Made by a program: the position numbers and the translations under genes
Shown: in pieces, positions 1 through 10,331 of the stretch
Layout of the letters: every line of letters starts with the position of its first letter
Position numbering within the stretch: the first letter of the stretch is position 1
The notes under the pieces: generated by a model
What the model was told of the DNA's origin: nothing
Seen by the model: only the letters and a program-made list of their open reading frames with translations
The model's database searches: none
Source of the DNA: Victivallaceae bacterium
GTDB lineage: Bacteria > Verrucomicrobiota > Lentisphaeria > Victivallales > Victivallaceae
Length of the DNA stretch: 52,333 nucleotides
Reading direction: 5' to 3'
Assembly (NCBI GenBank): GCA_021647315.1
Contig: JAKIUY010000018.1
Location: 1 to 52,333, forward strand

Positions 1-3000
1 TGAACGTTTTAGCTGCGGCATCGCCGCCTGCCCAGTTCAAGGTGCCGCTGGCAACTGTATAATCTGAACCGGATGAAGCTGTTCCGCTGCCTGTTGCATA
101 ATCAACGCTGACCGCTCCATAAGATCCGCCGGCACGGTTGACGGTGATAGTTGCAGTTGTACCATCTTCAGCTACGGTGTAAGTTCCGGCACTGAATTCA
201 AGGGTTCCTGCCGGCGGAACCGGTGGACCGGTGAAGGTTTTGACTTCACTCCAGTCACTGACATTACCCGCAGTGTCTTTTGCCCGTACTTTCCAGTAGT
301 TGGTAACATCATAACCCCAGACTGTGGTTGACAGGTTGCTGTCAAGCGGGGTGCCGGTGAAAACTGTCGTTGAGAAATCGCTGCTGCCGGACACAACTAT
401 TTCATAGCTTTCAACTCCGGAGTCATCGGTTGAATCATCCCAGTCAAAATCGATACTATGTGAATTTACAACCTGACCGAGCCCGACCGGAACTGACGGC
501 GGGGTTGTATCCGCCGGTATGGTGAAAAAAATGTATGAAGTCCAATTACTCCAGTTACCTTCAGTATCCTGCGCCCGTACCTTCCAAAAGTGGGTAAATC
601 CGCCATGATCCCAGATTGCTGTCGATATGTTACTCTCGGTCGGGGTACCGATAAAAACAGGAATTGTCCAATTTACTATGCTAACCACGTTTATTTCGTA
701 GCCTGCAATACCGGAAGCATCAGTAGAATCACTCCAGTCAAAATTAATATTTCCTGAACTTATATCGTATTTGAGGTCGGCCGGTATCGACGGCGGAGTT
801 GTATCAGCCGGACCGTCAAAACTTTGAACTTCACTCCAGTCACTCTTGTTGCCTGCCGCGTCCAGTGCCCGTACCCTCCAGTAGTTAGTCACACCGTAAG
901 TCCAGACATCAGCAGATATCTCACTGTCGGCCGGGGAGCCGGTGAAGGTCGTCGTTGAAAAACTGCTGTTATCAGACAGGGCTACTTCATAAGCTGTAAC
1001 ACCGAAAGCATCAGTTGAATCATCCCAGGAAAAATCAATACTTTCAGAATTTACAATTTGATCGAGCCCGACCGGAACCGATGGCGGGGTGGTATCGGCC
1101 AGAGCGGTAAAGCTTTGAACTTCACTCCAGCCGCTTACGTTACCTTCAGTGTCCTGTGCCCGAACTCGCCAGTAGTTGCTAACGCCGACGGCCCAGACTG
1201 CTGTCGAGAAACTACTCGTGGTCGGGTTGCCGGTAAAGACCGGCGTTGAGAAATCACTGCTGTCCGACAAGACTAGTTCATAATGGTCAATACCGGAAGC
1301 ATCGCTTGAATCATTCCAGCTGAATTCAACAGCTTCAGGATTTACAACCTGACTTAGCCCGGTCGGTATCGACGGCGGAGTTGTTTCCGACTGGGCCCGG
1401 TTGGAAAAAGAATAACTGATCTCATCCTTGAACTCATCCTTGCGGGTATTGAGCATCGGGGCGCCTTTGATGTTCTTGATGCCGTCATTGCCGCATTTCA
1501 GCGTGACAGAGTATGAACTTTTTGTAAAATGTCCGGTAAGAGTTATTTTATTGCCGATTGGATTGTAGACCATGGTATAAGTTGACGGCTCTACCAGATC
1601 ACTATTATTGTCAAACAGCTTCACTGTGGTACTGTTGATCGTTGACGGGAAAAAACCGTCCATACTCTCTATCAGCCCGGGGCTGTCAAGAATTATCTCA
1701 ATAACATTATAGCCTATGACGTTGAAATCGGTATTGTCTTCATCAACCCGCGGTGCGAACGGCGCGCATTTAGGCGGGATAACAACCATGTGGGACATAT
1801 GTCCGTTGCTGCCATGCTGTGGATAGTTCTTAAATATGCCGAAACGTGCGTCGGCAATACTGTAGCCATCCAGAAGCATGAACATCATCGCCTGAACCTG
1901 GGCTTGGGCAGTATGGGTGTGTATGGTTCCAGGAGAATCGCCGGTATAGGCTCCACCCAAATAGTTATAAGCTGGTTGACTGAACTCGGAATGATCATTT
2001 TCGTCATAATACATTGAAGCATGGATCATTCCGCCGCCGGTCGCGACTGCGCCATCAAGGATAAAATCTCCGACGATTTGCTGACCAACATAGGAGCCGC
2101 GAGCTATGTAGAGTTTGCCATTTTCGCCAACCGTCATGGCCAATACTTTATTAAAGTCAGAAAAGTAAACATCCTTACTGTCAAATTTTTCCCAGGTGGC
2201 ACCGCCATCAGTTGATTTTGAGGCATAGATACCGGTACGTGTACTGCTAAATCGCAGATATAAAGTTTCCAGATCATTCGGATCGACAATAAATGACTGA
2301 AGCCATTGATACATGCCGTAAGCAAACTCCCAGTCAGGATGATGAATCAGAGTGTTGGTTGATACGGTCTCACCAGTTTCCTTAACACGTAATACATAAG
2401 CAGTCATAGGAGCAAGATCAGTTGATTTAGCTACTTTGCTGGTGGTAAAAGCAACACAGACAATTTTTTCATTATTTGAATTAGTAGTTGAAACCAGGCC
2501 ACGCGGATAGAGAATAGGGGTGATAATCGGCTGATCATTTCCAGTTGCATCCTTAACTGTTTCATCCTTCACCACATCCTGCAAGTCTATAGTTTGGAGT
2601 ACGGTTGCAGTACTCAGTTTATATTTTATCAGGCTCTTCCCCCAGGTAACCCATATAATATCAGCCGAAGTTTTGCTTATCAATGGCAGAGCACCGGCCA
2701 AACTGCTGATGGTATATGTTTTGACTGTCTTAGTGCTTTTACTGTATTCGAATAGCTGCGTCCTTGCTCCGTTGATCTGCGATGAAATGACTTCGTTTAT
2801 TCCGTCCTCGTAGTAAAAGGCGAAATAAACCTTGTCAGTGTCGAAGGGGTCGACATAAATAGTCGAAGATGCGGCAAAATTATTGGTTAAAGCAGGTATT
2901 GAGTGCCATGTATGATTCTGCAGGTCATAATACTGAATGCCTTCATAATGACCAATCCACATTAATTTATCATATTTATCATAGACGACTGTTCCTACTC

Positions 3001-4285
3001 TGGCATTAGTCAGCTCACTGGCATCAGGAGTGTAAAAAGTTGTGCTGTCCGGTGAAAAGTGTTTGACAATATCGCCGGTTCCGGCTTTAAAAATGCCGAT
3101 ACCGCCGCCACGGTGCTTGGCGTATTTCTGTTTGGCTATATCACCTACTTTGTTGTCAGAATAAACCTGATATTCATCAAAGGGACTATCACCTGTTCCG
3201 CACCAGACCCAGTCATTGACCGGATCATAAGCAACACAGGTCAAATGACGAAAACGCAGGTCATCACCACTTATATATTTTCTAAAATCTTTGAACGTTT
3301 CTGTTTCAAAGTCTACTTCGACTACTCCACCGGTACTGCGGTTTATGCTAACTGCAGGATTTGAACGAAATGCTTCAACAATACCGCCGGGCAGAAATTC
3401 TATTCCACGGTAAATAGAGGGATAAACACTGGATGCTTCTCCGTTGGAATACCATTTGGTAAATTCAGTCTCCCACCCCACCCAATCAAAATAGGCAAAA
3501 CTGATTCCCTTGGCAACGTCGCGCAGTGTATCACCTTCGCCACCCACTCCATACATAGTAGGGTAGACAAGTTTTATATTGGTTCTAAGGTTAATTTCAG
3601 CTTCTTGAATGGGCATATTGTAACCATAAAACTTCGGTGGAATGACCAGATATTTAATATTATCCTTATCATAGGCATGATAAGCCGGATAGCCGGAACT
3701 GTCAATTTGCTGCTTGGCTCCGCTAATACCGGGACCGTCCAGGCGGGTAACGATATAGTAGCCATATTTTTTTTTAGTGAATTTATAATTGACCAGATCT
3801 AGGTAGTTTTCATTGATATAATAATAAAACGGATTGAATTTAAAAATACTGCCACTGCCATATTTCAGGTTGGCCAGTGAGGACAGTAACTGCTTATCAA
3901 ACAGATGACTGGTGCCGGATAATTCTACGTGACTGACCCAGAACGGGATACCGCGGGTGAGGGCAATATAATTAATTTTATCTTCAAGCGCGTTATTGAC
4001 CAGATAGTTTCTGATGTCATCAATAGCTTTGGCTTCAGCATCCGGAGTCATTTGATTCGTATCATGTCTTGCTTGCTTGTCTTCTGTCCTAATATGGTAG
4101 ACGTTAATCGCCGGTACATGACGCTGCTCAACAAAATAATTGCCAATTTTAACGGATGACTCAGAATCATCATTGATAACCACTAGGACATCGTCATAAG
4201 ATGGCAATGCATAAGTCATAACGGCAGTAATGATTATTAACCCAGTAACAATCAGTTTCAGAAAAATTTCAGTTTTATTTCCCAT
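1..4285 (-). CDS. TIGR03790-like secreted protein with four FN3 repeats and a Calx-beta domain (3' end outside window)
   Basis: The reading frame is open from ATG 4285 to the window edge (at least 1428 codons) and has no stop inside the window. The N-terminus has a hydrophobic signal segment (about residues 8-27). It is followed by a TIGR03790-like domain, with VLVVIND, SSVKIGNYFVEQRHVP and ALTRGIPFWV as landmarks, to about residue 330. The middle part resembles a beta-propeller and carries a BNR-like KSTDGGATW motif near residue 690. Four fibronectin type III repeats follow (about 966-1057, 1064-1155, 1161-1252, 1262-1354), each encoded by about 300 bp, with the recurring phrases TTPPS.P, W.DSTD.SG and YW.VRA.D..GN. 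A Calx-beta domain begins near 1358. The gene starts 14 bp after the stop of the GH20-like gene, so it is probably in the same transcript. TIGR03790 has no known function. Likely secreted and possibly cell-surface. The C-terminal sorting signal, if any, is off-window. Confidence 0.85.
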   Translation of the reverse strand, partial: MGNKTEIFLKLIVTGLIIITAVMTYALPSYDDVLVVINDDSESSVKIGNYFVEQRHVPAINVYHIRTEDKQARHDTNQMTPDAEAKAIDDIRNYLVNNALEDKINYIALTRGIPFWVSHVELSGTSHLFDKQLLSSLANLKYGSGSIFKFNPFYYYINENYLDLVNYKFTKKKYGYYIVTRLDGPGISGAKQQIDSSGYPAYHAYDKDNIKYLVIPPKFYGYNMPIQEAEINLRTNIKLVYPTMYGVGGEGDTLRDVAKGISFAYFDWVGWETEFTKWYSNGEASSVYPSIYRGIEFLPGGIVEAFRSNPAVSINRSTGGVVEVDFETETFKDFRKYISGDDLRFRHLTCVAYDPVNDWVWCGTGDSPFDEYQVYSDNKVGDIAKQKYAKHRGGGIGIFKAGTGDIVKHFSPDSTTFYTPDASELTNARVGTVVYDKYDKLMWIGHYEGIQYYDLQNHTWHSIPALTNNFAASSTIYVDPFDTDKVYFAFYYEDGINEVISSQINGARTQLFEYSKSTKTVKTYTISSLAGALPLISKTSADIIWVTWGKSLIKYKLSTATVLQTIDLQDVVKDETVKDATGNDQPIITPILYPRGLVSTTNSNNEKIVCVAFTTSKVAKSTDLAPMTAYVLRVKETGETVSTNTLIHHPDWEFAYGMYQWLQSFIVDPNDLETLYLRFSSTRTGIYASKSTDGGATWEKFDSKDVYFSDFNKVLAMTVGENGKLYIARGSYVGQQIVGDFILDGAVATGGGMIHASMYYDENDHSEFSQPAYNYLGGAYTGDSPGTIHTHTAQAQVQAMMFMLLDGYSIADARFGIFKNYPQHGSNGHMSHMVVIPPKCAPFAPRVDEDNTDFNVIGYNVIEIILDSPGLIESMDGFFPSTINSTTVKLFDNNSDLVEPSTYTMVYNPIGNKITLTGHFTKSSYSVTLKCGNDGIKNIKGAPMLNTRKDEFKDEISYSFSNRAQSETTPPSIPTGLSQVVNPEAVEFSWNDSSDASGIDHYELVLSDSSDFSTPVFTGNPTTSSFSTAVWAVGVSNYWRVRAQDTEGNVSGWSEVQSFTALADTTPPSVPVGLDQIVNSESIDFSWDDSTDAFGVTAYEVALSDNSSFSTTTFTGSPADSEISADVWTYGVTNYWRVRALDAAGNKSDWSEVQSFDGPADTTPPSIPADLKYDISSGNINFDWSDSTDASGIAGYEINVVSIVNWTIPVFIGTPTESNISTAIWDHGGFTHFWKVRAQDTEGNWSNWTSYIFFTIPADTTPPSVPVGLGQVVNSHSIDFDWDDSTDDSGVESYEIVVSGSSDFSTTVFTGTPLDSNLSTTVWGYDVTNYWKVRAKDTAGNVSDWSEVKTFTGPPVPPAGTLEFSAGTYTVAEDGTTATITVNRAGGSYGAVSVDYATGSGTASSGSDYTVASGTLNWAGGDAAAKTF

Positions 4286-4299
4286 TGTGTTTTCTCTTC

Positions 4300-7200
4300 T
4301 CATTTAATTATAGGCATAATGCCGTCCTGACCGGAAATTTTATCCGTTTGGCTGAAACCTGCCAAATTACCGGAAAAATCAAACAGAAGCCCGTTCTGTT
4401 TACTCCATGACTCATATAATTTCGGTTTAAGGGTGATAAAAAGTTGATTAATTGCGCCCTTGAAATCAGTGTAGCCGGAATTCATTGCTCCCCATTGAAT
4501 AGAGTACTGTAATGGAGTTGCCGCAAAGGCAGTAACCGGTTTTTGATGTTTGTCAACGATTTTACCTGATTTGAGCTTGCCGTCAATATAGATCTGCATA
4601 ATGATAGGTTTACGGGTGAAATCCCAGATAAAGTAAAGACGCTTCCACTGACCTTTTTTCCAGTCGCGAACTCTGGCTTTGACTGATATCCTGTTATGAT
4701 TTTCATTGGCTACGGCAAAATATATGTCACCATACCTTCGGTAAAGTTTAATCGTCATTGCATTGCGGTTGGCAAGCAGAGGATGTTTGGGGCGTATCAT
4801 ACCGCAATGCAGCAGGGTCTCATTATCATTACGCCCTGCCTGGCGGTCGTAAACCGCAATATCCGGTTTAACCTCAAAGCCAATTGCGCCTTTATTCGCC
4901 GAGAATAACGTTTTATCGGCAAAATTTGTATCGATATAGAATGAACCGGAAAATGCTTTTTCACCTGATGATTTCCCCTTGATAAAACTACTGCTGCCGG
5001 ACAGTATAAATGAAACATCACCAATTAATGTCGTTTTTGTCACCTTTGCATACTTACCGCCCTGAGTCTTATATTCAGCAACAATCTCCAGTATTATTCC
5101 TTTATGAGTTGTACTTAACTGTCTGGAGAACGGCATCAATGATTTCCAAGTTAGCGGCATAAATTTTTTCTTTAACAACAGTAACGGAGCTCCGATTGGG
5201 TTACGGTTTTTGCCGAGAAAAACAGCCTTCACTTTTAAGTCGTAAAGCGGTCGACTGCTTTCCAGGGTAAGTCCGAATGAAACCAGCGTCCCACCACCTG
5301 TTGCATGAACTCTTTCTTCCGCCTTGGCATTTTTAATACTCAATTTGACCTTTGGCAAAACAAAGCTAGCTTTATTAACAAACTTCAGTTGTTGATAATA
5401 ATTCGTTGCACTGAAATTTTTACCTTTGAGATTTACTGAAGCAAAAGTCGCCACCTGCGGTTTAGCTGCGGCAAATCGTTCTATTGAATTAAACCCAATG
5501 AGAATTTTCCAATCCAAGTTCGGTTGCCCAATCCTACTGAACGGCACCGCCAATTCAAAGCTCCATTTGTCACCCTGTCGCAAGACGACCAGGTTCGTCC
5601 CCAGTGCTATCCCGTTCTCACTATCCCTCAACCCATCTTTTTTACTGGTAAAAAGTCCGCCGGCACTATCAATAACAAATTGGTAAACCACTCCATTACC
5701 TTTAGGTTGCAGATATATTTCGATACTTTCAGTATAGACATACTCTTTTCTTGAATGTTTTCTGGTTTTGATTTTTGTCAGTAACGGTTGCTCTATTTTA
5801 CCAGCAAAGTAAATGTTGTTCTTGTCATAAGCTATCTTCAGAAAAACTGGATTCACCGGTACACTGAGCATTTTTATATTGACAAATCTTTCCAGCGGGC
5901 TAATCTTCTTCCAACTGCGTTCTGACAAATCACCATCAATAATAATTTCATCTGATCTCTTTACTGCCAGCAGTTTTTTGCTCAGAGATTTCTTGAAATC
6001 TGCCGTAACATTGTGACGTTCAAATATTTTTATCCTGTCACGTAAAACCTGATCAAGTTTTTTTGTCAACATAGAAAAATCAGGTTTGAGCAAATTAGTG
6101 TCACTGTTTGCCGGCACACTGTGCCACCACTTAGACAACTGAGAATATTTCACCAACCGGGGTTCTAACTTGAGTTCCAGAATGGTTTGACGATATGCGC
6201 CACTGGCTGTATCCAGATATATCCGGCCGGCTGCGACCGCTTGCACTGCCGCATCAAGGTCACCTTTTGCCGCGGCATCATAGGCGAGTTGACTGTAATA
6301 ATGTCCTCCAGCATAAACAGCGGCCGCTTTTATCATTTCATAATAGGTAATAAATATCGGGTACGAAAAACTGTCCATAGATGATTTATTCAACTTTAAA
6401 TCACGCCACACTATATCCATAGCGGTTACGGCTTTTTTCGCCGCAATAAAATTATTTTTCAATATTTCCAAAGGTTTCACTTCAGAATTTGTCCGCAACC
6501 CATTCAGCACCGCTTCCGGCGCATAGGCCAGATAAAGGCTCAGATTATGAGAAAAAACATCTTTAAGTAGCTGGCCGTATTTATCGCCCCAGAGCCCGAC
6601 TGCCGCCCGTTCAGCCATCACCGCCAAGGTTGCGGCATTATAATTGATTGAATTGGCACGATCCAGGTCACTGTACCCTGGAAACTTCGCATTCCAGGCA
6701 TATTCTGCACCCCCGACGGCAGCTTGTTCCATAAATTTCCGATACATTTGCAACCAGATAATGTCATTCTGTTTCCGGCTGGGATCATAAGCACTCCAGA
6801 AGCTGCTAATATCTTTGGGCAAGAGTTGACCTATTGAATACCGTGGATGCATTACTTCAAAATAGATCAGCATGGGGCGTCCGGCATAAACCTGATAATA
6901 ATCATCCATAATCTCTTTTTTTGATTCACGGACACATATTTTAATATCTTTCGGCAATTGTGCATTGATCGCTTTCATAAACTGTTTAATTTTATTAAGC
7001 TTTTGTTCAACTAATTTTTTGTTACCGGCCGTAGGTGCCAATCCCAATGCTTTAAAGGCATATTTATCCTGTAAAAAGAGCCCGGAGTAAGGATAGATAA
7101 TTATAGTTGGATCAAGATTTCTAGCTCTAAAAGCATCTATATAAATCTTGAACATATCAAGATCTGCCTTGACGCGATTGTTCCCATATTTTTTACGCGT

Positions 7201-8289
7201 TAACTGATCGCGCTTTGACCACAACTCCGGATCGCGAAAACCGCCGCCATCAACCGCATGAACAAACAGATCGGTATATCCGCCCTGACTGAACGTCTTG
7301 CTGATTTTTTCTGCTTTTTTTCGATGCAGATCATGTCGCGCCCAGGAAAAGTACTTTTTATGAGCAGGATCCAGAAGCATCCCTTTTACTGCCGGATTAC
7401 CAGCATCTGTTCTGTAACCGAGCGCAACATCAGATGAGGCTAATGACGACATGCCGCGTGCTTTCAGATAAGCACCAACCAGTTTGCCGGCTGTCATTAC
7501 CTTAGCTGCCGCCATCGGCTTCTTGGAAAACGGTGATTGAGATCCACTGCGCGGGGTGAATGTATGACGCCATACCATATTAGATTTCAGCCTGAACGCC
7601 CAGTTGATAAACTTTGCCATATTTTTGAGATGTTTTTCAGGATTATTGCTGTATTGTCGGTGATATGGTGCGGAAAAATCAGCCACCAGCCTTCTTGGGA
7701 AATCCGGCCAGTCAACAATATCTGCTGGATACAGGAATGTTTTCCCATCACTTTTCTCTATCAGATAACGCAATGTAACCGCAGCGTACATCATGCCTAA
7801 CGGACTGTTGCCTGCCAATTTAATTCCACCGGGAATTACCTCAAGACCATAGGCCTGTCGCCGACAATAAGGGTTTACGGTTTTTACTGAATCCACCTGT
7901 TCCTTGGTAAAAAAATTGGCTTGACGATTATCGATTATTATATTAAAGAAGTCCTTTTTAGGAACAGAAAATATTGGCAGAGGTTTCCCCGTCAGTTCCA
8001 TTACCCTGGAATTAATTTCACTGATTGCGATGCGATCCTGTTCGGTTTTAGGACGAATAATAATTGCGACTTTACCCAATAAATCTACAGGTTCACCTTT
8101 AAACTGAATTTGCTTTGGAACAGGAAGCAGTCTCAATTGACGCTGTCTTAGTAACTGCCAATTATCTTGCAACACTTTGGTCGCAGGATCAGACTGCTTT
8201 AACGACAGTTGCACTTTTTTTTTAGCATTACAAACAGAGGTAATAATAATCAGACTTATTGTAAACACATATATTATAACTTTTCCCAT
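4300..8289 (-). CDS. Secreted GH20-like (hexosaminidase-type) glycosidase with CBM9-like and LamG domains
   Basis: About 1329 residues with a signal segment at 1-22. Residues about 50-190 resemble the GH20 N-terminal zincin-like domain: LLPVPKQIQF, then AYGLEVIPGGIKLAGNS and the DWPDFPRRL link into a TIM barrel. The barrel (about 200-520) lacks the classic GH20 GGDE motif; the equivalent strand reads FVHAVDGGGFRDPELW. Catalytic residues and substrate therefore cannot be assigned. A CBM9-like domain starts near residue 780 (IIIDGDLSERSW) and a LamG/concanavalin-like domain near 1123. ATG 8289 was chosen because AAGGA lies about 10 bases upstream; an in-frame TTG at 8298 abuts that ribosome-binding site too closely. 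The gene lies between a pseudopilin gene upstream and the TIGR03790/FN3 gene downstream, all on the minus strand. Function is inferred from fold similarity only. Confidence 0.85.
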   Translation of the reverse strand: MGKVIIYVFTISLIIITSVCNAKKKVQLSLKQSDPATKVLQDNWQLLRQRQLRLLPVPKQIQFKGEPVDLLGKVAIIIRPKTEQDRIAISEINSRVMELTGKPLPIFSVPKKDFFNIIIDNRQANFFTKEQVDSVKTVNPYCRRQAYGLEVIPGGIKLAGNSPLGMMYAAVTLRYLIEKSDGKTFLYPADIVDWPDFPRRLVADFSAPYHRQYSNNPEKHLKNMAKFINWAFRLKSNMVWRHTFTPRSGSQSPFSKKPMAAAKVMTAGKLVGAYLKARGMSSLASSDVALGYRTDAGNPAVKGMLLDPAHKKYFSWARHDLHRKKAEKISKTFSQGGYTDLFVHAVDGGGFRDPELWSKRDQLTRKKYGNNRVKADLDMFKIYIDAFRARNLDPTIIIYPYSGLFLQDKYAFKALGLAPTAGNKKLVEQKLNKIKQFMKAINAQLPKDIKICVRESKKEIMDDYYQVYAGRPMLIYFEVMHPRYSIGQLLPKDISSFWSAYDPSRKQNDIIWLQMYRKFMEQAAVGGAEYAWNAKFPGYSDLDRANSINYNAATLAVMAERAAVGLWGDKYGQLLKDVFSHNLSLYLAYAPEAVLNGLRTNSEVKPLEILKNNFIAAKKAVTAMDIVWRDLKLNKSSMDSFSYPIFITYYEMIKAAAVYAGGHYYSQLAYDAAAKGDLDAAVQAVAAGRIYLDTASGAYRQTILELKLEPRLVKYSQLSKWWHSVPANSDTNLLKPDFSMLTKKLDQVLRDRIKIFERHNVTADFKKSLSKKLLAVKRSDEIIIDGDLSERSWKKISPLERFVNIKMLSVPVNPVFLKIAYDKNNIYFAGKIEQPLLTKIKTRKHSRKEYVYTESIEIYLQPKGNGVVYQFVIDSAGGLFTSKKDGLRDSENGIALGTNLVVLRQGDKWSFELAVPFSRIGQPNLDWKILIGFNSIERFAAAKPQVATFASVNLKGKNFSATNYYQQLKFVNKASFVLPKVKLSIKNAKAEERVHATGGGTLVSFGLTLESSRPLYDLKVKAVFLGKNRNPIGAPLLLLKKKFMPLTWKSLMPFSRQLSTTHKGIILEIVAEYKTQGGKYAKVTKTTLIGDVSFILSGSSSFIKGKSSGEKAFSGSFYIDTNFADKTLFSANKGAIGFEVKPDIAVYDRQAGRNDNETLLHCGMIRPKHPLLANRNAMTIKLYRRYGDIYFAVANENHNRISVKARVRDWKKGQWKRLYFIWDFTRKPIIMQIYIDGKLKSGKIVDKHQKPVTAFAATPLQYSIQWGAMNSGYTDFKGAINQLFITLKPKLYESWSKQNGLLFDFSGNLAGFSQTDKISGQDGIMPIIK

Positions 8290-8468
8290 TTCAGTCAATT
8301 CCTTAATTGTGAGATTTTAAATCAAGACAAGCTTGCAAACAGAACCGGCTGGGCCGGAATTAAAACAGTAGCCTGCGACTTCCAGGTGTATGGGCTAACA
8401 ATCCCCTTTGGAAATTAGGGCTTTGCGTCAGGATGTCGCCTGTTGAAAACCGCGAAGCAAACGTACTG

Positions 8469-8516
8469 ACAGGAAATATCTACCCGAGCGTAGCAACAGA
8501 TAAAATAATTTCCTGT
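8469..8516. repeat. Structured intergenic repeat, copy 1
   Basis: Outer 9-bp arms ACAGGAAAT (8469-8477) and ATTTCCTGT (8508-8516) enclose an inner CTAC/GTAG stem. The core is shared with 14334-14379. Confidence 0.6.
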
Positions 8517-8538
8517 TAAATTAAAATATTTTAATTTA
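8517..8538. terminator. 22-bp perfect AT palindrome at the pseudopilin stop
   Basis: TAAATTAAAAT followed by its exact reverse complement; includes the stop codon at 8531. With the adjacent hairpin it could end or slow transcription before the GH20-like gene. Confidence 0.45.
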
Positions 8539-9256
8539 CCCACCAGCCTGCAGCTGGTCCACGCTTATCACCCCACAATATATCTTTGGGTGAATTACTA
8601 ACAGTTTCAATGCATGCTGTACCGGCTCTGGAACGCCAGCCGACATGCCCATCAAGAAAAGCAATATTCCAGCCTGAACCGTCAGCATGTCTGAATTTAT
8701 ATGTATTATACCATATAGTTTCAGCTGTTTTGGCTGGTTTGTCGCCGAATAGAGCAATTTTGGAAGATTTATGAATATTGTCCGTGTTACCCCATTGTCT
8801 TTTCCAATCACCACTAAGCCCCATACAATAGTTCATGCCATAATGGCTACCTTTCCAAGTGTTCCAGCCGGTAGTAGAAGCATTGAATGTCTTGATCCGT
8901 TCACTTGGACATTGCAGAATGCCACTTGGTTCGTCCGGATAACTGAAACCTTTACTGGGCCAGCAACCGGTCAGGTAGCCGCTGCGCACTAAATTCTGCT
9001 GCCAATAAGGCATCCCCAGATATTTGAAAGGCAAGCTGGATTTATAGTCATTGACATACATATAGTAGCCAGTAAAAATCTGCTTGAGATTTGAAGTGCA
9101 TTTTATGGTTTTCGCCTTTTCGCGCGCCTGATTCAAGGCTGGTAATAACATACTCGCCAGAATGGCAATAATAGCTATTACAACCAATAATTCTATTAGT
9201 GTAAACCCTTTAATAGCCAGCGACTTACAACTTTCTTTTACTGTTTTCTTCTGCAT
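8531..9256 (-). CDS. Type II/IV pseudopilin-like protein, H-X9-DG family
   Basis: 241 residues. A short basic leader ends at Gly17, followed by [24 protein letters not shown], the class III prepilin cleavage/methylation motif with the conserved Glu at +5. The region after the helix has the family signature SNLKQ...YMYVNDY. The C-terminus has FRHADGSGW...FLDGHV, a slightly stretched version of the H-X9-DG motif. ATG 9256 was chosen because GGAG lies 6 bases upstream; longer in-frame extensions lack this. These proteins are exported and cleaved by a prepilin peptidase, but no secretion machinery is visible in the window. It precedes the GH20-like gene by 241 bp. The stop codon lies inside a 22-bp perfect AT palindrome. 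Confidence 0.9.
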   Translation of the reverse strand: MQKKTVKESCKSLAIKGFTLIELLVVIAIIAILASMLLPALNQAREKAKTIKCTSNLKQIFTGYYMYVNDYKSSLPFKYLGMPYWQQNLVRSGYLTGCWPSKGFSYPDEPSGILQCPSERIKTFNASTTGWNTWKGSHYGMNYCMGLSGDWKRQWGNTDNIHKSSKIALFGDKPAKTAETIWYNTYKFRHADGSGWNIAFLDGHVGWRSRAGTACIETVSNSPKDILWGDKRGPAAGWWVN

Positions 9257-9409
9257 CATTTTCTCCATTTTTTTTAGGTTTAATAATAGTGGTTCTCGAT
9301 ACTTCATCCTACTTAAAACTTCTCTCCATTTAAAATTAACGATTGACCTGCACAAAAGTTAATTTTAAAGCTTATTAATTCTATTACTTCACACCTCCTG
9401 GGTTAGTTT

Positions 9410-10228
9410 TTATCCCGTTGCCGACAAATATTCCAAGTATGCTCTGGCAAAGATCAACTCTTTCTCCAGTGAAAAATCTCTTAGCTCCACTACTGAACGT
9501 TTAATCTTAACTCCTGCTCCGGTCATTTCCATCAATAACGGTCCAGTATATTTAATTTCTTTCAGCGCGGTCAATAAACTTGCCCAGTCAATTTTGCCCA
9601 AGCCTGGCGGTTGATGATCATCATTGATCCCGAAATTATCCTGCAAATGAGTGGTAAATAGTCTTTTGCCGATTTTTCTGGCAACCGCAGCCGGATCATG
9701 TCCTTCAAGAAAAGTATGACCACTATCTAAATTGATCCCGACATCATCGCGGCCAATCATATCGACTATTTCAATTATATAATCGTACGGTGGAGTTTCG
9801 ATAGCCAATTTCAACCCAAAACGGCGCGTTATATCAGCAACTTTTGTGATCACTTTTATATCCCGTTGCAGATCACCGGCACGCGGCTCAATATTCGGAA
9901 TATGGCAGACCATAACTTTTGCATCCAGTGCTTTACAGATTGTCGCACAATGCGTCTGAGTTTCCAGATAGGCCACTTCGCCGGAACCATTCAGGTGTTC
10001 AGAATGTATCGACCACGGGATCATGCCAATATTACGGCAAAACTCTCTAATCCGCCCAGCCGCTGCTTTATCAAGTGCCAATACATGAGAAAACTCAATA
10101 TGCCGAAACCCATATTCATAATACTTTGCAATATTCCTGATATAAACATCTTCATTATAATTAGCACCGTCATCACAATCAGGGTCAACAATATTGCAAC
10201 CAATATTAAATCCAATAAATTCTTTCAT
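9410..10228 (-). CDS. Sugar phosphate isomerase/epimerase (xylose isomerase-like TIM barrel)
   Basis: 272 residues. This is the AP-endonuclease-2/xylose-isomerase-like barrel: GFRHIEFSHV early, IPWSIHSEH, AIETPP, VGINLDSGHT, TTHLQDNFG and LLMEMTG. These supply the His, Glu and Asp residues that bind a divalent metal in this family (family knowledge). Substrate unknown; likely a cytoplasmic keto-sugar epimerase or isomerase. No signal peptide. ATG 10228 is preferred because GGA lies about 8 bases upstream; ATG 10240 and 10258 would extend it without a ribosome-binding site. It is divergent from the GntR-type regulator at 10378 and shares a 150-bp control region with paired operator-like sites. 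Confidence 0.88.
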   Translation of the reverse strand: MKEFIGFNIGCNIVDPDCDDGANYNEDVYIRNIAKYYEYGFRHIEFSHVLALDKAAAGRIREFCRNIGMIPWSIHSEHLNGSGEVAYLETQTHCATICKALDAKVMVCHIPNIEPRAGDLQRDIKVITKVADITRRFGLKLAIETPPYDYIIEIVDMIGRDDVGINLDSGHTFLEGHDPAAVARKIGKRLFTTHLQDNFGINDDHQPPGLGKIDWASLLTALKEIKYTGPLLMEMTGAGVKIKRSVVELRDFSLEKELIFARAYLEYLSATG

Positions 10229-10258
10229 CAAAATATCCATTAAAAATTTGACATACAA

Positions 10259-10269
10259 ATAAGTCCAAT
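10259..10269. promoter_or_regulatory. Operator-like site, left member of an inverted pair
   Basis: ATAAGTCCAAT is the exact reverse complement of ATTGGACTTAT at 10340-10350. It lies just downstream of the -10 box of the isomerase promoter, at about +1 to +11, so a bound regulator would block initiation. The divergent GntR protein is the obvious candidate. This is inference. Confidence 0.6.
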
Positions 10270-10275
10270 AATTCT

Positions 10276-10303
10276 ATTATAACGTAAAAAAAACGAAAAG
10301 CAA
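10276..10303 (-). promoter_or_regulatory. Sigma70-type promoter of the isomerase gene
   Basis: On the minus strand: -35 TTGCTT (10298-10303), 16-bp spacer, -10 TATAAT (10276-10281). Confidence 0.6.
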
Positions 10304-10331
10304 GCGTAAAAAAATAAAAAATAGTGGTATT

